From: Cristatella mucedo
Taxonomy: Eukaryota; Bryozoa; Phylactolaemata; Cristatellidae
Direction: 5' to 3'
DNA: 64,000 bases
NCBI GenBank assembly: GCA_009760855.2
Contig: WPIO01000025.1
Location: 3,402,501-3,466,500, forward strand
The notes under the pieces were generated by a model, which saw only the letters and a program-made list of their open reading frames with translations, did not search any database and had not been told where the DNA came from. This document shows, piece by piece, positions 35,701 through 52,869 of the stretch. Numbering within the stretch: the first letter of the stretch is position 1; the number at the start of each line of letters is the position of its first letter. A program made the position numbers and the translations under genes.

Positions 35701-38329
35701 ACCTGGGCCAAAAAAGGCAACAGTTGCTGTACATTGCGAACATTAAACAAGATATTCTCACATAATTAATTGTACTCAATGTACACTAAACGGTAATAAT
35801 AATAATAATGCACTTGATAAAGCGCCCTCAGAGAACTCAAATCTCTTTCTAGGCGCTTCACATTTGCTGAATACTAACCGGTATTTAACTTAATGTATAC
35901 TAACCGGTGGCCTCGAGTGCATCCTCTTGAGTGTATTCGCACACTGTCTAATCACGACACCTTGCTTGCCTTGCCTCATTAATTCTTGGTTTATCTCTTC
36001 TATTGCAGCAATGGTTGTAAAGGGATAGAGATTTACTTCTCTTAAGGCGCTATACAAAAGACTTACACTCTATGCAAGCCATACTAGAGCAGAGAGGGTA
36101 AAAAAGAATGCCAAGAAAAATGCCTTGCTGAGCTGACCTCTCTCCTTGCTATCTCGACTTCCACACCAGAGTAGAATAAAGTGATTATTCATTTATTTTT
36201 GGCGTGCAGACGAGTGCCACACTGCAGCATTGCAGAACGGTCGGGATAAACCACTTTGGCTCCGCTAAAAAGTGTTGCCTCAGCAACAGTCACAGCAGAA
36301 GCAGTAGAGCCCAGAGGTGAGAGCAGGTGCAGCAGCACTGCCATGAGCCCCGAGCAGCACACGTGCTCGAGCAGTTTTCGAGCACATGTGCCTCAGCAGC
36401 ACATGTGCCTCGAGCCCTGAGGCACATGTGAAGTGACTGAATAGAGATTAAGTTCTCTTAGGGTGCTATACAAATGAATTTTATTTATTTATTGTTCTAG
36501 AGCAAAATTTAAAAAGGAAAGGGCGATATAAATTTTCAGAAGTCGAATCGGGTAAACTAGCACCACTGGACTATGGTGGAACCACTATCACCAACACCAA
36601 CTGGAGCTGAACCAGATGTATTGAAATGAAATATACCGCCTTGAACTCAAGTTTGAGGTGGAGGCTGGAAGGTTCGAGGCCAGCGTAAGCAGCCGCACAG
36701 GACCACCTGTAAGCAGCTGCAGGTCGAGTGGGGGAGGGGCTTCCACAAAATGCTGACAGTTGCTCGATCACCCAAGCTTCGGAGGCGGCAGCAGGTGCTG
36801 CCAAGCTGGGCACAGGTCAGCAGCACCCTCCTTGCACGCTGCCACCATAGAACTCTCATGTGGCAGGGGGGTAGGGGGTGCCCACCCGGCTAGCAAAGAA
36901 CTGGCACTCGGTCGAAACACGGGGCACCTTCAATTCCGACCGACGGTGGCCCCCTCCACCAACCAGTTAAGCGATACCAAGCGGCAAAAAGCACTCCCGG
37001 CTCTCTGCTGCTCGAGGATCACGTCGTTGGCCAAGGCAGCAAGAAAGCTCGGTGAGCCTAGTTCTTCGTACAAGTGTTGATGACACAATCGTACTGCATA
37101 GCGACCGACGCCCGAGGGTAGTAGGCTACACATCCACGATTCGACTTTGCGACCTGACCTCTCACGGTAGCATCGGCTCGGCAACCTCGGCACACTCGGA
37201 GTCCGTGAGCATTGGGCATCACTGCAGCATTGAGTCAGTTGAGAGAATGAGACCGGTAACGCTCAGGTTGGTCGTTCGGTGAGCCTGCTTCCAGTAGCCT
37301 GCTCACAGTAGGCAGCCGGCAAAGTTAAGAAAAGCTTGTACAAATGGCACTAAGGAAACGAACACGGTGGCCATCGCCGGATCTGATCCACCAAAAAAAC
37401 TTTCAATCTGGCCACGCCTTGACATCGAGGGAAGAGCCACTGCTCTCATTCAATTTCGACCCGGTCTCTCTAAAAAGAATCGGCCTGGCGGCCTCCACTG
37501 AATGTTACTGCCCACCTCCATCAGAAGCTACTGCCTACTCCAACCCCTTCACGAGCTACTCACGTTTTCGGCTGACAGCTTGATGCAGTTGGTATAGTGT
37601 TCCGTGAGTTGTGCATTGGTAAATCCACTAAGTGGCATCATCGACTTCCTCCTAAAAATGCAAAGTAATCACACTAGGGCTAACAGGCCGTACTGACTGC
37701 TGACGAAAACCAAGAAGGGACAGTAGAAAGGTGAGCAACGATGGTAATAAAGTTCGAGGAAACACAACGGAGCCTCATTTACAAACTGTGCAGACTAAAC
37801 TAAAGGCCATAAAAATCGGTGGCTGAGCAGCAAGCTTCCAATATTTACGATGCGCGCGGAGCTTATGCCTAGAAGCACAGCACTAAGGTCTTCTGCTGGG
37901 CGATCGAGTTTCAAAAAGCGTGCCAGACCGAGTAATCGAACCTGGCATCTCTCGATCACCGGTCCGCGAAAATATGCTGAAATCTGCGACAGGTGGCAGA
38001 TCGGACATTCGTTTAAGCAAGATAGTGCTGAGGCACTGAAAGCAGAACCAACTTGACCTACTGCGAGTGCTCTAACGCTATGCAGCAGCAGCTCGGGAGG
38101 AGAAGGCCAATACAATACAATACCTCTCCGGGCCAGCAGACGGGCTGCCGAGATGCCTCTGCTGCAGTGCGAGAACTTTAGACCTTCTCCGTTCGCGCTT
38201 TTCGGCTTCATCGTCATTTTCAACGGCTTCCAACAGCGGCGAGTCCGAAGCGCCAGGCGTTTCCCAGTCGGGTCGTCGCCTGCTTGCCGGAGATAGGTAC
38301 GTTCTGGGCGTTGACACCGCAGCAGCCAT
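3779..38329 (-). CDS. NCAPH: NCAPH: condensin complex subunit 2 (kleisin), 14 of about 15 coding exons
   Basis: This is the kleisin subunit of condensin I, which bridges the SMC2-SMC4 ATPase heads and carries the HEAT-repeat subunits CAP-D2 and CAP-G during mitotic chromosome compaction. Exons (minus strand, 5' to 3'): 38329-38124, 37651-37564, 34518-34432, 34039-33737, 32091-31893, 25630-25542, 23164-22999, 19363-19273, 19080-18953, 17589-17354, 10062-9967, 4923-4735, 4263-4153, 4003-3779. They sum to 2,214 nt with matching phase at every junction, giving 738 residues; human NCAPH is about 741. The N-terminal helical region (about residues 75-160) has [37 protein letters not shown] and [17 protein letters not shown]. 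The middle has [19 protein letters not shown] (about 426-444). The C-terminal winged helix has [20 protein letters not shown] and [17 protein letters not shown]. Only the final short exon is missing. Introns range from about 150 to 7,300 bp and are full of transposons. Family identity was made by eye against remembered vertebrate NCAPH. Confidence 0.93.
4153..4263 (-). CDS. NCAPH: NCAPH coding exon 13
   Basis: Thirty-seven codons, residues 627-663, phase 0. It encodes [20 protein letters not shown] then [10 protein letters not shown]. This is the start of the C-terminal winged helix that contacts SMC4 in condensins, almost identical to vertebrate [21 protein letters not shown]. Acceptor CTGCTCAG, donor GTAGCG. 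Confidence 0.94.
4735..4923 (-). CDS. NCAPH: NCAPH coding exon 12
   Basis: Sixty-three codons, residues 564-626, phase 0 at both ends. Acidic ([10 protein letters not shown]) then Gly/Ala/Ser-rich. It ends LIAAPHK, matching the vertebrate LVAEPQKV that leads into the winged helix. Acceptor TTGCTTTAG, donor GTCGGT. Confidence 0.88.
5503..5565 (+). repeat. 21-bp triplicated unit
   Basis: Three units of CCGATGGCAYGGCAYKCCGKG, nearly identical, in NCAPH intron 11. Confidence 0.9.
5714..5761 (+). repeat. 24-bp tandem duplication
   Basis: Two exact units containing CCAGTTGCACGGCACACCGT. Confidence 0.9.
6303..6600 (-). mobile_element. LINE family B 3' fragment, inverted
   Basis: Begins GTAATGTAATGTATCTCCGT (the reversed 3' end) and continues with the reversed family B UTR and ORF2 tail. 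Confidence 0.75.
7322..7434 (+). repeat. CT microsatellite
   Basis: Imperfect then nearly pure TC repeat (7382-7434). It produces several spurious Ser/Leu or Arg/Glu frames. Confidence 0.95.
8058..8132 (+). repeat. GA microsatellite
   Basis: GA repeat with GG interruptions. Confidence 0.95.
8580..8747 (-). mobile_element. tRNA-headed SINE, type I tail
   Basis: In reverse complement it has a tRNA-like head with the B box GGCTCGAGCCC. A type I body follows with AGCGATAGCCATTAAAGCTC and TTCTGCCGCTGTATACA. In NCAPH intron 11. Confidence 0.7.
9534..9625 (+). mobile_element. LINE family A 3' tail
   Basis: Only the last about 90 bases of family A: the TGTAAAGCGCCTAGA block, the GAATTCTCTGAGGGC block, then ATT and TTG repeats. 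In NCAPH intron 11. Confidence 0.75.
9967..10062 (-). CDS. NCAPH: NCAPH coding exon 11
   Basis: Thirty-two codons, residues 532-563, phase 0 at both ends. It encodes [20 protein letters not shown] and then YCPDGP, matching vertebrate EDYDYNNPNDTSNFCPG. Acceptor GTCGGCAG, donor GTAGGC. Flanked by introns of about 7.3 and 5.0 kb. Confidence 0.92.
10150..10243 (+). mobile_element. LINE family A 3' tail, divergent
   Basis: TGTAAAGTGCCTG, then TAGTTCTCTCGTGGTGCT, then an imperfect ATT repeat. An old copy just upstream of NCAPH exon 11. Confidence 0.6.
12153..12185. repeat. Perfect 12-bp inverted repeat with E-box arms
   Basis: CATGCTCACGTG and CACGTGAGCATG, each arm holding a CACGTG palindrome, with a 9-base spacer. 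In NCAPH intron 10. Confidence 0.88.
12724..12845 (+). repeat. GA microsatellite abutting a LINE
   Basis: Pure GA for about 60 bases, then GACA interruptions, ending where LINE family A endonuclease sequence begins. Confidence 0.95.
12860..15655 (+). mobile_element. LINE family A, long degenerate CR1/L2-like copy
   Basis: A non-LTR retrotransposon in NCAPH intron 10. It begins part-way into the apurinic endonuclease domain at the end of a GA microsatellite. Visible endonuclease motifs are [27 protein letters not shown] and SDHMQISF (12945-13400). The reverse transcriptase follows with [37 protein letters not shown] and the catalytic FYADDTQLY (about 14574-14600). The conserved C-terminal tail near 15200-15400 has [16 protein letters not shown]. 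The 3' UTR ends in an ATT repeat. Stops and frameshifts (13399, 13970, 14262, 14700, 14990) mean no intact protein. CR1/L2 placement rests on the YADDTQLY context and the ATT tail. Confidence 0.9.
16045..16520 (+). mobile_element. LINE family B 3' fragment
   Basis: ORF2 C-terminal region (AAGGAGCTTCGATGGCTTCC, CTGCACCAGTTTCAACCTCC) through to GAGTTACAGATGGAGATACA. It has an AT-rich ATTCTTATT insertion near 16215. Confidence 0.78.
17354..17589 (-). CDS. NCAPH: NCAPH coding exon 10
   Basis: Residues 453-531. It encodes [20 protein letters not shown], then [12 protein letters not shown] and [11 protein letters not shown]. These match vertebrate [30 protein letters not shown] and LHLKPG. Acceptor TTTGGCAG. 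The donor GTCAGC is weak but gives the right phase. Confidence 0.9.
17590..18952. other. NCAPH: NCAPH intron 9, no other feature seen
   Basis: About 1.36 kb between exons 9 and 10. I see no recognisable transposon or coding segment. Confidence 0.6.
18953..19080 (-). CDS. NCAPH: NCAPH coding exon 9
   Basis: Residues 410-452. It encodes [20 protein letters not shown] and then [10 protein letters not shown]. This is the conserved central block (vertebrate [24 protein letters not shown]) of CAP-H. Acceptor CACCACAG, donor GTAATC; phase 1. Confidence 0.94.
19273..19363 (-). CDS. NCAPH: NCAPH coding exon 8
   Basis: Residues 380-409. It encodes [20 protein letters not shown] and ends [10 protein letters not shown]. 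Sequence conservation is weak. It is kept because its start phase fits exon 7, its donor is a perfect GTACGT, and its end phase fits exon 9. The alternative CAG acceptor five bases upstream would bring in a stop codon. Confidence 0.72.
19364..22018. other. NCAPH: Part of NCAPH intron 7, mostly featureless
   Basis: Includes a 128-codon plus-strand frame (20395-20781) of unknown meaning, antisense to the gene. Otherwise no repeat or gene recognised. Confidence 0.5.
22019..22382 (+). repeat. 182-bp tandem duplication
   Basis: Two adjacent copies (22019-22200 and 22201-22382) look identical by eye. The right boundary of each unit falls inside the head of the SINE that continues only after the second copy. 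Confidence 0.9.
22365..22522 (+). mobile_element. tRNA-headed SINE, type I tail
   Basis: Head GGCGCACTAGGTGAAGCGG, B box GGCTCGAATCC, body GGTGGTGATAGCCATAAAGG and tail CGCTATACAAAAGAGACTG. Its first about 20 bases lie in a 182-bp tandem duplication. It runs into a TA microsatellite. Confidence 0.78.
22533..22702 (+). repeat. Two TA microsatellites with a CA-rich spacer
   Basis: TA repeats at about 22539-22582 and 22637-22702. The spacer contains an inverted copy of the upstream SINE tail. Confidence 0.93.
22999..23164 (-). CDS. NCAPH: NCAPH coding exon 7
   Basis: Residues 325-379. It begins [17 protein letters not shown] and ends in an acidic run (ADDDDDA), the poorly conserved acidic linker of kleisin-gamma. 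Acceptor TTTCCAG, donor GTATGA; phase 1. Assigned from order, phase and composition more than from strict identity. Confidence 0.8.
25007..25056 (+). repeat. 25-bp tandem duplication
   Basis: TTCCGTCACTCGACAAGATG occurs twice back to back. Confidence 0.85.
25542..25630 (-). CDS. NCAPH: NCAPH coding exon 6
   Basis: Residues 295-324. It encodes [21 protein letters not shown], matching the ICPSLAGFQFTQWDSE block of vertebrate CAP-H. Acceptor TTGTAG, donor GTAGGA. The two leading bases fit exon 5 phase 1; ends in phase 0. Confidence 0.9.
26316..26800 (+). mobile_element. LINE family B 3' fragment, best preserved
   Basis: Open frame [20 protein letters not shown], then [31 protein letters not shown] and NYSPAADYG. 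This is the C-terminal ORF2 region of a CR1-like LINE. Ends GTTACAGACGGAGATACATA. Confidence 0.85.
28123..28168. repeat. Perfect 17-bp inverted repeat
   Basis: GCACACACTATGCATGT (28123-28139) pairs with its exact reverse complement at 28152-28168 across a 12-base CA-rich loop. In NCAPH intron 5. Confidence 0.92.
29132..29203 (+). repeat. Tandem CTCTGGCCAGTAC repeats
   Basis: Three starts of CTCTGGCCAGTAC; the last two carry an identical extension CATACTATCAGTC. Confidence 0.88.
29450..29880 (+). mobile_element. Tc1/mariner transposase relic, C-terminal part
   Basis: [17 protein letters not shown] contains the DNDPK motif with the second catalytic Asp. A shifted frame then has LWDEVQRCI, and another frame has [20 protein letters not shown], the usual Tc1 C terminus. 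At least two frameshifts; no terminal repeats found. Confidence 0.7.
30470..30780 (+). mobile_element. LINE family A 3' fragment
   Basis: Carries the end of ORF2 (ACATCCCCTGACATG region), the 3' UTR and an ATT tail. Diverged from the 15.4 kb copy by many substitutions. Confidence 0.75.
31311..31340 (+). repeat. AGCT tetranucleotide repeat
   Basis: About seven tandem self-complementary AGCT (CTAG) units in NCAPH intron 5. Confidence 0.9.
31893..32091 (-). CDS. NCAPH: NCAPH coding exon 5
   Basis: Residues 229-294. It starts [15 protein letters not shown], matching the vertebrate (I)DPMFQKTAASFDE block, and ends at VDLSDFE. It is very GC-rich compared with the flanking introns, so long open frames on both strands here are shadows. 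Donor GTGCGA; phase 1. Confidence 0.9.
32728..32845 (+). repeat. GT microsatellite
   Basis: Pure GT at 32729-32757, then GT/CG-interrupted repeat and GCATGC-rich sequence. Confidence 0.93.
33737..34039 (-). CDS. NCAPH: NCAPH coding exon 4
   Basis: The largest exon: 101 codons, residues 128-228, phase 0 at both ends. [20 protein letters not shown] and TYKVLSGLG complete the N-terminal kleisin helices. An Asp/Glu- and Ala-rich linker follows, then basic [19 protein letters not shown]. Acceptor TTCTTAG, donor GTGAGA. Confidence 0.94.
34432..34518 (-). CDS. NCAPH: NCAPH coding exon 3
   Basis: Twenty-nine codons, residues 99-127, phase 0 at both ends. It encodes [20 protein letters not shown], nearly identical to the vertebrate [12 protein letters not shown] segment. 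Acceptor TTGCAG and donor GTACGG. Confidence 0.94.
34630..35025 (+). mobile_element. LINE family A fragment with internal deletion
   Basis: Starts in ORF2 ([14 protein letters not shown]), then jumps at about 34810 to the 3' UTR and ATT tail, so the intervening ORF2 end is deleted. In NCAPH intron 2. Confidence 0.8.
35793..35870 (-). mobile_element. LINE family A 3' tail, inverted
   Basis: AAT repeat followed by the reverse complement of the family A terminal 65 bases. Confidence 0.75.
35990..36065 (+). mobile_element. Family A-type tail, short
   Basis: GCAGCAATGGTTGTAAAG, TTACTTCTCTTAAGGCGCTA and ACAAAAG match the terminal hairpin-like block of family A or of the SINEs that share it. Confidence 0.45.
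36350..36432. repeat. Clustered inverted and direct repeats of CACATGTG/CTCGAG
   Basis: GCACACGTGCTCGAG faces CTCGAAAACTGCTCGAG-type sequence, and CAGCACATGTGCCTC recurs. A compact hairpin-prone block. Confidence 0.7.
36425..36503 (+). mobile_element. Family A-type tail, short
   Basis: AGAGATTAAGTTCTCTTAGG followed by GTGCTATACAAATG and a TTTA/TTAT repeat. Closer to the tail on the SINEs at 58.3 and 61.0 kb than to full LINEs. Confidence 0.5.
37564..37651 (-). CDS. NCAPH: NCAPH coding exon 2
   Basis: Residues 69-98. Acceptor TTTTTAG before 37651, donor GTGAGT after 37564. It encodes [21 protein letters not shown], the first helix of the SMC2-binding N-terminal kleisin domain. It opens with the one base needed after exon 1 and ends in phase 0. 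Confidence 0.93.
38124..38329 (-). CDS. NCAPH: NCAPH coding exon 1
   Basis: Residues 1-68 plus two bases. ATG at 38329 lies in a good context (ACC before, G after). The exon holds the kleisin signature [20 protein letters not shown], which aligns with the NDDE...QRRRSR...LQ block of vertebrate CAP-H. Donor GTATTG follows 38124; phase 2. Confidence 0.9.
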
Positions 38330-38600
38330 GGTCTCTCTTGTCGCTCACAAACGATGAAATGTGAGCTTTTGAGCTTGAAGAAAGTGTACCTGTATATCAC
38401 GGAGAGGAAAGGCGACTTACCAAGTGGCAGCAGGGTGGAAAATGCTGGGTGGGGGCGATCGTGTATCGGCCGGAGGAGCAGAATGACTGACTGCAGCTGC
38501 GGTTGCATCCTCTTCTTTCACCCACGCCCACGCCCACTTCCACCACCGCCGACAAGCCAACTCAAGTAGCGGATAGTAATAGGTAAGCAGATATCAACCG
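38330..38600 (-). promoter_or_regulatory. NCAPH: Presumed NCAPH 5' UTR and promoter interval
   Basis: This is the sequence directly upstream of the NCAPH ATG. It includes a pyrimidine-rich (plus strand) stretch at 38510-38560. I see no clear TATA box. Assigned by position only; an upstream non-coding exon is possible. Confidence 0.35.
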
Positions 38601-40884
38601 TGGCGGGCAAACAATCTCAAATCAGAGGACACTATAGCTAAAAATGTGGCTCGCCCAACGTCCATCCTAACACAGGCACCTGCCAGGCGTTTGGTGACAG
38701 AAACTGAGCCCAAGCACGGGCATCCGGCTAAAAAAAGAAACTTTGAATACTTTTCTAGCACCGACGTCAAAAAATCAGCACCACACGATCACACTCCGCT
38801 GCTTACAGAATTACCGGATGTTAGTACTCGAACTACCCGCGCGACCGCTGCTCGCGCGCAAGCGCACGAGACTTCCGATTTAAAATGCGACTCACTGTGC
38901 TGCTTCATTGCTTAAGCCAGCGGCCTCAGTAAATTTGCGCGTAATAACTAGTTTCCCCGACTGTCATCCTGACTCAACCATGATTATTACTTTCTTTTTT
39001 TACTTTTTAGGAATTCCCTAGGGTTCCGTGTGCGCACAGAAAGACGCGTAGCTCTTCTCAGAGCGATGAAGCCCGTGGCCGCAACGCCCGCTTAGCATTC
39101 GCGGCGGCGTGAAGTTACGGGCGGAGGTCAAATCAAGCGATGTCGGGCCATTACACGTCGGTGGGAAGCCGTGGTAGATGCAATTGCAGGTCATTATTAT
39201 CAAGATTCCGTAGATTACTCTATCGGCAATCCTGGTGTGTCGGGTCGCTCCCACGCAAAGGGGAAAGTCATTTTGAGCGCTCGGTCACGAGACGGTCATT
39301 ACGTTTTGGAACTACGATTTAACAAAAATACAAGTTAAACTAAAAAAACTATGCGAAATTCTCAGTTAAATCGTTTTGAATCTCGCAGCGTATCTAATTT
39401 TATTGACAGAAACATCTAAGCGTTTCATAAAACTCCCGACTCAGAAAAAGTTGTCAAGCAGGAAGCTACACTGGCTACAGAAATGGACAACATGCTTTTT
39501 TAAAAGACGAATCCATCGAAAGGAATAAATCTGCTGTGCAGTGACTGTGATTTCCTTCATCTGTTCTTACTCCGAATGTCTTTTTTTCAGACAACAACAA
39601 AAGCAGCCGTCCAATATAGTCCTGCGGCGGAATATTATTCACGTACGTATTGATTAAGGTACACAGCAGAATACGATAATCTTGGGCTGGAATGCGAAGG
39701 CCTATGAGCTGTAAATGGGTGCATGAGTCTATTCACATAAGAAATACGAGCTCATGTTCAAAGTGTCGCTTATAATAGTGCCGGCGGTTGGTGGGCACGG
39801 AGGAGTGGGCAGCGACGACGTGACGGCCCGCAGATTCAACTAAGAGGAAAGGATATGCCCGCCATTTTTTGGGCCTGCAGACTAATGCGCGATGTAAGAA
39901 TGCGTAAATGTACGCCTATGAAGTAAGACTGCATAGTTTGCTCCGCCGATTCGCCTGCGACACTTCAAAGGCAAACTATTTGGTGAAGTTCGCTTGAAAC
40001 ATGCTTAGGCATCATTTGATTTATATGTATTGATAATCAGTGCGATGGAGCGTCGAGTTATTATGAATTTATAGCTCAAGTTCTTAATGTTATACCTCCG
40101 GCCTGAGCACGAAGGAGCGCGGTGGAAGTTGTTCCTCCAGGGTGAGAAGACGGAAAGATGAAAAGAACGAGACCGTCGTTTTGACGGGTGCTAACTGCTA
40201 GTACGTGTAGGCTAGTGGAAAAAACTAAACGGAAGCCACCTGAAGTGGACGAAGCTGCCACCTTCAGCTCTTAGAGCGGCATACCTCTAAATATCGGAAT
40301 TAACAAATTTCGAATAGGACGCAGCATTTCATCAAGATCGCGCGGTCACAGGGGTAATGCAACTCATCTAAAGCTTTTCTAAAGCACGGAATAGCCTCGC
40401 GGCGTCACACCGCAAAGCTCCCTAAGTGGACGAATATCCGAAGGATGGATATGCTGAGGATGGATATCCTAAGGGTGTGCTGGATCTGCTGTACCGCGAC
40501 AGCTGCGGCCTGCGAGCCAGCAAGGTCGTGTAGAGCCGTGAAATCGTGGACGCGATGCGGTCAACGGTCGCCAGTTATTGATGTCGCCCAGATTGGATGT
40601 GGTCTTGGGCAGTAGAATGGAATGTACTACTCCGACGAAAGCCGCTCAGGCGAAAACAGCGGACACACTTGAAGCAGCTGCTTCCAAGCCAGCGTGCCGG
40701 TCGTGCGGCGCGGTTCCGCGTTTCCGTAATAAATGGCATCTGCCTGAGCCGTCTTGATCTGTGCGCGACTGCCAGCACAAACATAACATAGTGGACATGC
40801 TAAGTCCGGCCAAGACATGGGTATCTTGCCACGGATTTTGTGCCTAGTAGACCGATCGTTAGTGAAGGTATCGGTGACCGCGAA

Positions 40885-41310
40885 CTTCGCTGTAAGTGAA
40901 CGCGTACAAGCTCTCCTACATATCTCGGCAGCATTTCACACAATTGACCACAAGCTCTTTCTGGAGCTTACGCGTCTCGATAATCGTTAGACGTCACCTG
41001 GCACGGTGCTACAGTGTGCCTGGTCCTACTTCCGTGATGTCAGAGAGAGCAGATGCAAATCGCTGTCGGTGCATCTGATGAGTCCTTCAAGTAGGTCATG
41101 CCGATGGGTTCGTTCTTAGGCAGCCTCCTGCTTTTTGCACTATTTTCTCTACTTTGGCAAAGCCAAACAGTCTTGGCCGAGCACAGGTTTTTCTAGGCCG
41201 ATGACACCCAGAACAAATGTAGGGCCAAAACGATTCGTCGTTAGATGAACACATTTCCGACCCGGTTAAAGTTTACATTTATTTACCCGTGTCTTCTAGT
41301 TCACTAGCAG
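40885..41310 (+). mobile_element. Degenerate reverse-transcriptase relic (third LINE)
   Basis: Broken frames read ISAAFHTIDHKLFLEL, then VMPMGSFLGSLLFALF, then ADDTQ. They are in the order of RT motifs (AAFDTVDH, GVPQGSVLGPLLF, YADDTQ). No 3' end seen. Confidence 0.6.
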
Positions 41311-42102
41311 CGAGCTCTAACGCGCCCGGCGAGATTTATTTCTCCTAGAGCAGCGGCTTTGAACCTGTGGGTTGCTCTACTTTTGAGGGTCGAACAACCC
41401 TTTCACCGGGCGGTCGCCTAAGACCATCGGAAAACACGGATTTTCACATTTCGCACGCAATAATTTTGTGGTTGGGTGTCGCCACAACATTAGGAACTGT
41501 ATTAAAGAGTCGCGGCATCAGGAACCACTGTCCTAGGGTGTTTTAAATCGACCAATCATCATTATGATATAAGCGATTGGACTGGCAGCGAAAACCTCAC
41601 AGGTTTACAGCCGTGACCTATGGACGTTGGGGAATATCTATGCGATCTTACCGGCCGTGGACACGGGAGGGCTTGCTATGCTGGTCAAGGTGACCCGAGC
41701 CACGTATTTATATATGACCTCATACTTTTGGGCAGGCAGCCGAGAGGATACTTGAAAGGCGTACAAGAGACTTAGCTGGGCTGAGTGTGGACCCGATCTG
41801 TATGTGCCAACGCAGTATAAGGATACACTGCTTCGAACGGTGTCATGACATTTCATTCAATAGATTTATCTTTGGCCTCGGTGGCCTGCCATTTCCTTTT
41901 AGCCGCTTCATCTTCCTTCTATTCAGAGACGTCTCTCCGTTTCCGGTGCCACGGAGAGACGTCTCTGACTTCCATTAAGAGACGTCCACAGCGAGTCTTC
42001 CGTCGTAAGCATCTTTTAACGGTATTCCCCTGGTTTGTTTTCTGGCACATATAAGGAGCACGTGTTAGGATCGCGTGAGCCACTGGAAGAAGCATTTCGT
42101 CA

Positions 42103-42270
42103 GAGCCGTAATGGCTCACTAGGTAAGGCGGTTGCTTTTCACGACCTCGGCCGCGAGGTCGTGGGTTCGAATCCTGCGGTGTGCGATCCTATATCGCCAC
42201 TATAAGTGGTGGTGATAGCCGTCAAGGCTCTTCTGTCGCTATACAAAAAGAGGCTGTTAAATCAGCTGGT
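42103..42270 (+). mobile_element. tRNA-headed SINE, type I tail, best copy
   Basis: An A-box-like TGGCTCACTAGG (42112-42123) and an exact B box GGTTCGAATCC (42164-42174) show Pol III promoter origin. The tail CGCTATACAAAAAGAGGCTG ends in a TTTA repeat. It is not a functional tRNA: the cloverleaf stems do not close. Confidence 0.82.
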
Positions 42271-43430
42271 ATTTATTTATTTATTATTATTAGGCCACGA
42301 AAAGAATGCAAGTCACGTGCCAACTCGAATCGGGCTGTGAGCCCACATACAAGCTCTGAACTTGCTCCACACTCAGGCAGATGAGTATAGTCGCTGATCA
42401 AACGAGCACACATCGATGTCATTTCAACTGTATTAACAGTATGTCGGGAGCTGCACTTTACAATACAATCTTGACAAGGCTACAAAGCACCAACAAAGCA
42501 CTATACCCGAGGTCTGCAAGATCCGGCCTTAATGTCAGATCCGGCCTAGCTAGTGTTCCAGTCCGGCCTATCGGCCCTCCTAGTTATTTATTGATGGATC
42601 CGGTCTAATTGAGTTGTGGCAGCTTTCTTCCCCTTCACTATGTAGCGGATTTTGCTTCGCCTGTTTCGCAGAGTAAAGTGGGCGTAACTGCTAGGCACAC
42701 TCCCAGCCGGGCGGAGTGGGCACGCTTTCTTCAGGCCTAGTGTGCCTTCTTGACCACCTGAAATGGCCTAGTAGTAAAAAAAGTTAGCCGAATTCTGCAT
42801 TATACGCATTAGTGTAACTGCTCGGTCTGTATATTAGAGAGCATAGGAAAGTGTTCCTGCCATGCCTTAACTTGTTGAAAATCGGTAAAAATTCAGTAAA
42901 ATTCGCATTTGTAATTTCAAAACTACAAGAATCAGCACATTCAAGTAGTGAACCCATATGCCCTTACGAAGGCTAGCGGCGAAGGGTCAGTAGGTCATGA
43001 GTCTCCAGTACGTAGAACGTTCCAAAAAACAACAAAAAATATCTCGCTCATTGTTGCTAGAGCAGCCTTGGATGCAAAAGGCACCTGTGATATTCAAACG
43101 GTTGGTTCAACTACAAGTACCTTGTTTTAGATTCTTTGCAGTATCTGATTAAAATAAAACACCATACGATACACTGCTGCTACTAACTCACAGTTCACAT
43201 GTCGAGCCTGTAAAAGACTACTAAAACCGAGAGTTTGAGAGCGGTGAGGGTAACTTACACAACGACTATGCATTAATATGGTACAGCCATGCAGACAAAA
43301 AAGCAAGACACAATTGTCATTGCCGCATGGAGCAACACTTACGTCTCATTGAATGATAAAACAGTGGTGCTTGCATCTCATTTTACAGGTAGAACATCAA
43401 AGCATTTATTAACTGTACTAGGTATTAATT

Positions 43431-52869
<9,439 letters not shown>

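Larger units (their letters stand above)
38600..43400. other. Region upstream of NCAPH, repeats and possible relics
   Basis: Holds the degenerate RT (40.9 kb), GAGACGTCTC palindromes (41.93-41.98 kb) and a SINE (42.1 kb). Plus-strand frames at 38646-38915 and about 39160-39320 look protein-like but match nothing I know. Confidence 0.45.

Noticed and set aside
42103-42185. tRNA gene
   Set aside because: Pol III boxes are present but the cloverleaf does not fold and the sequence continues into a repeated SINE body.
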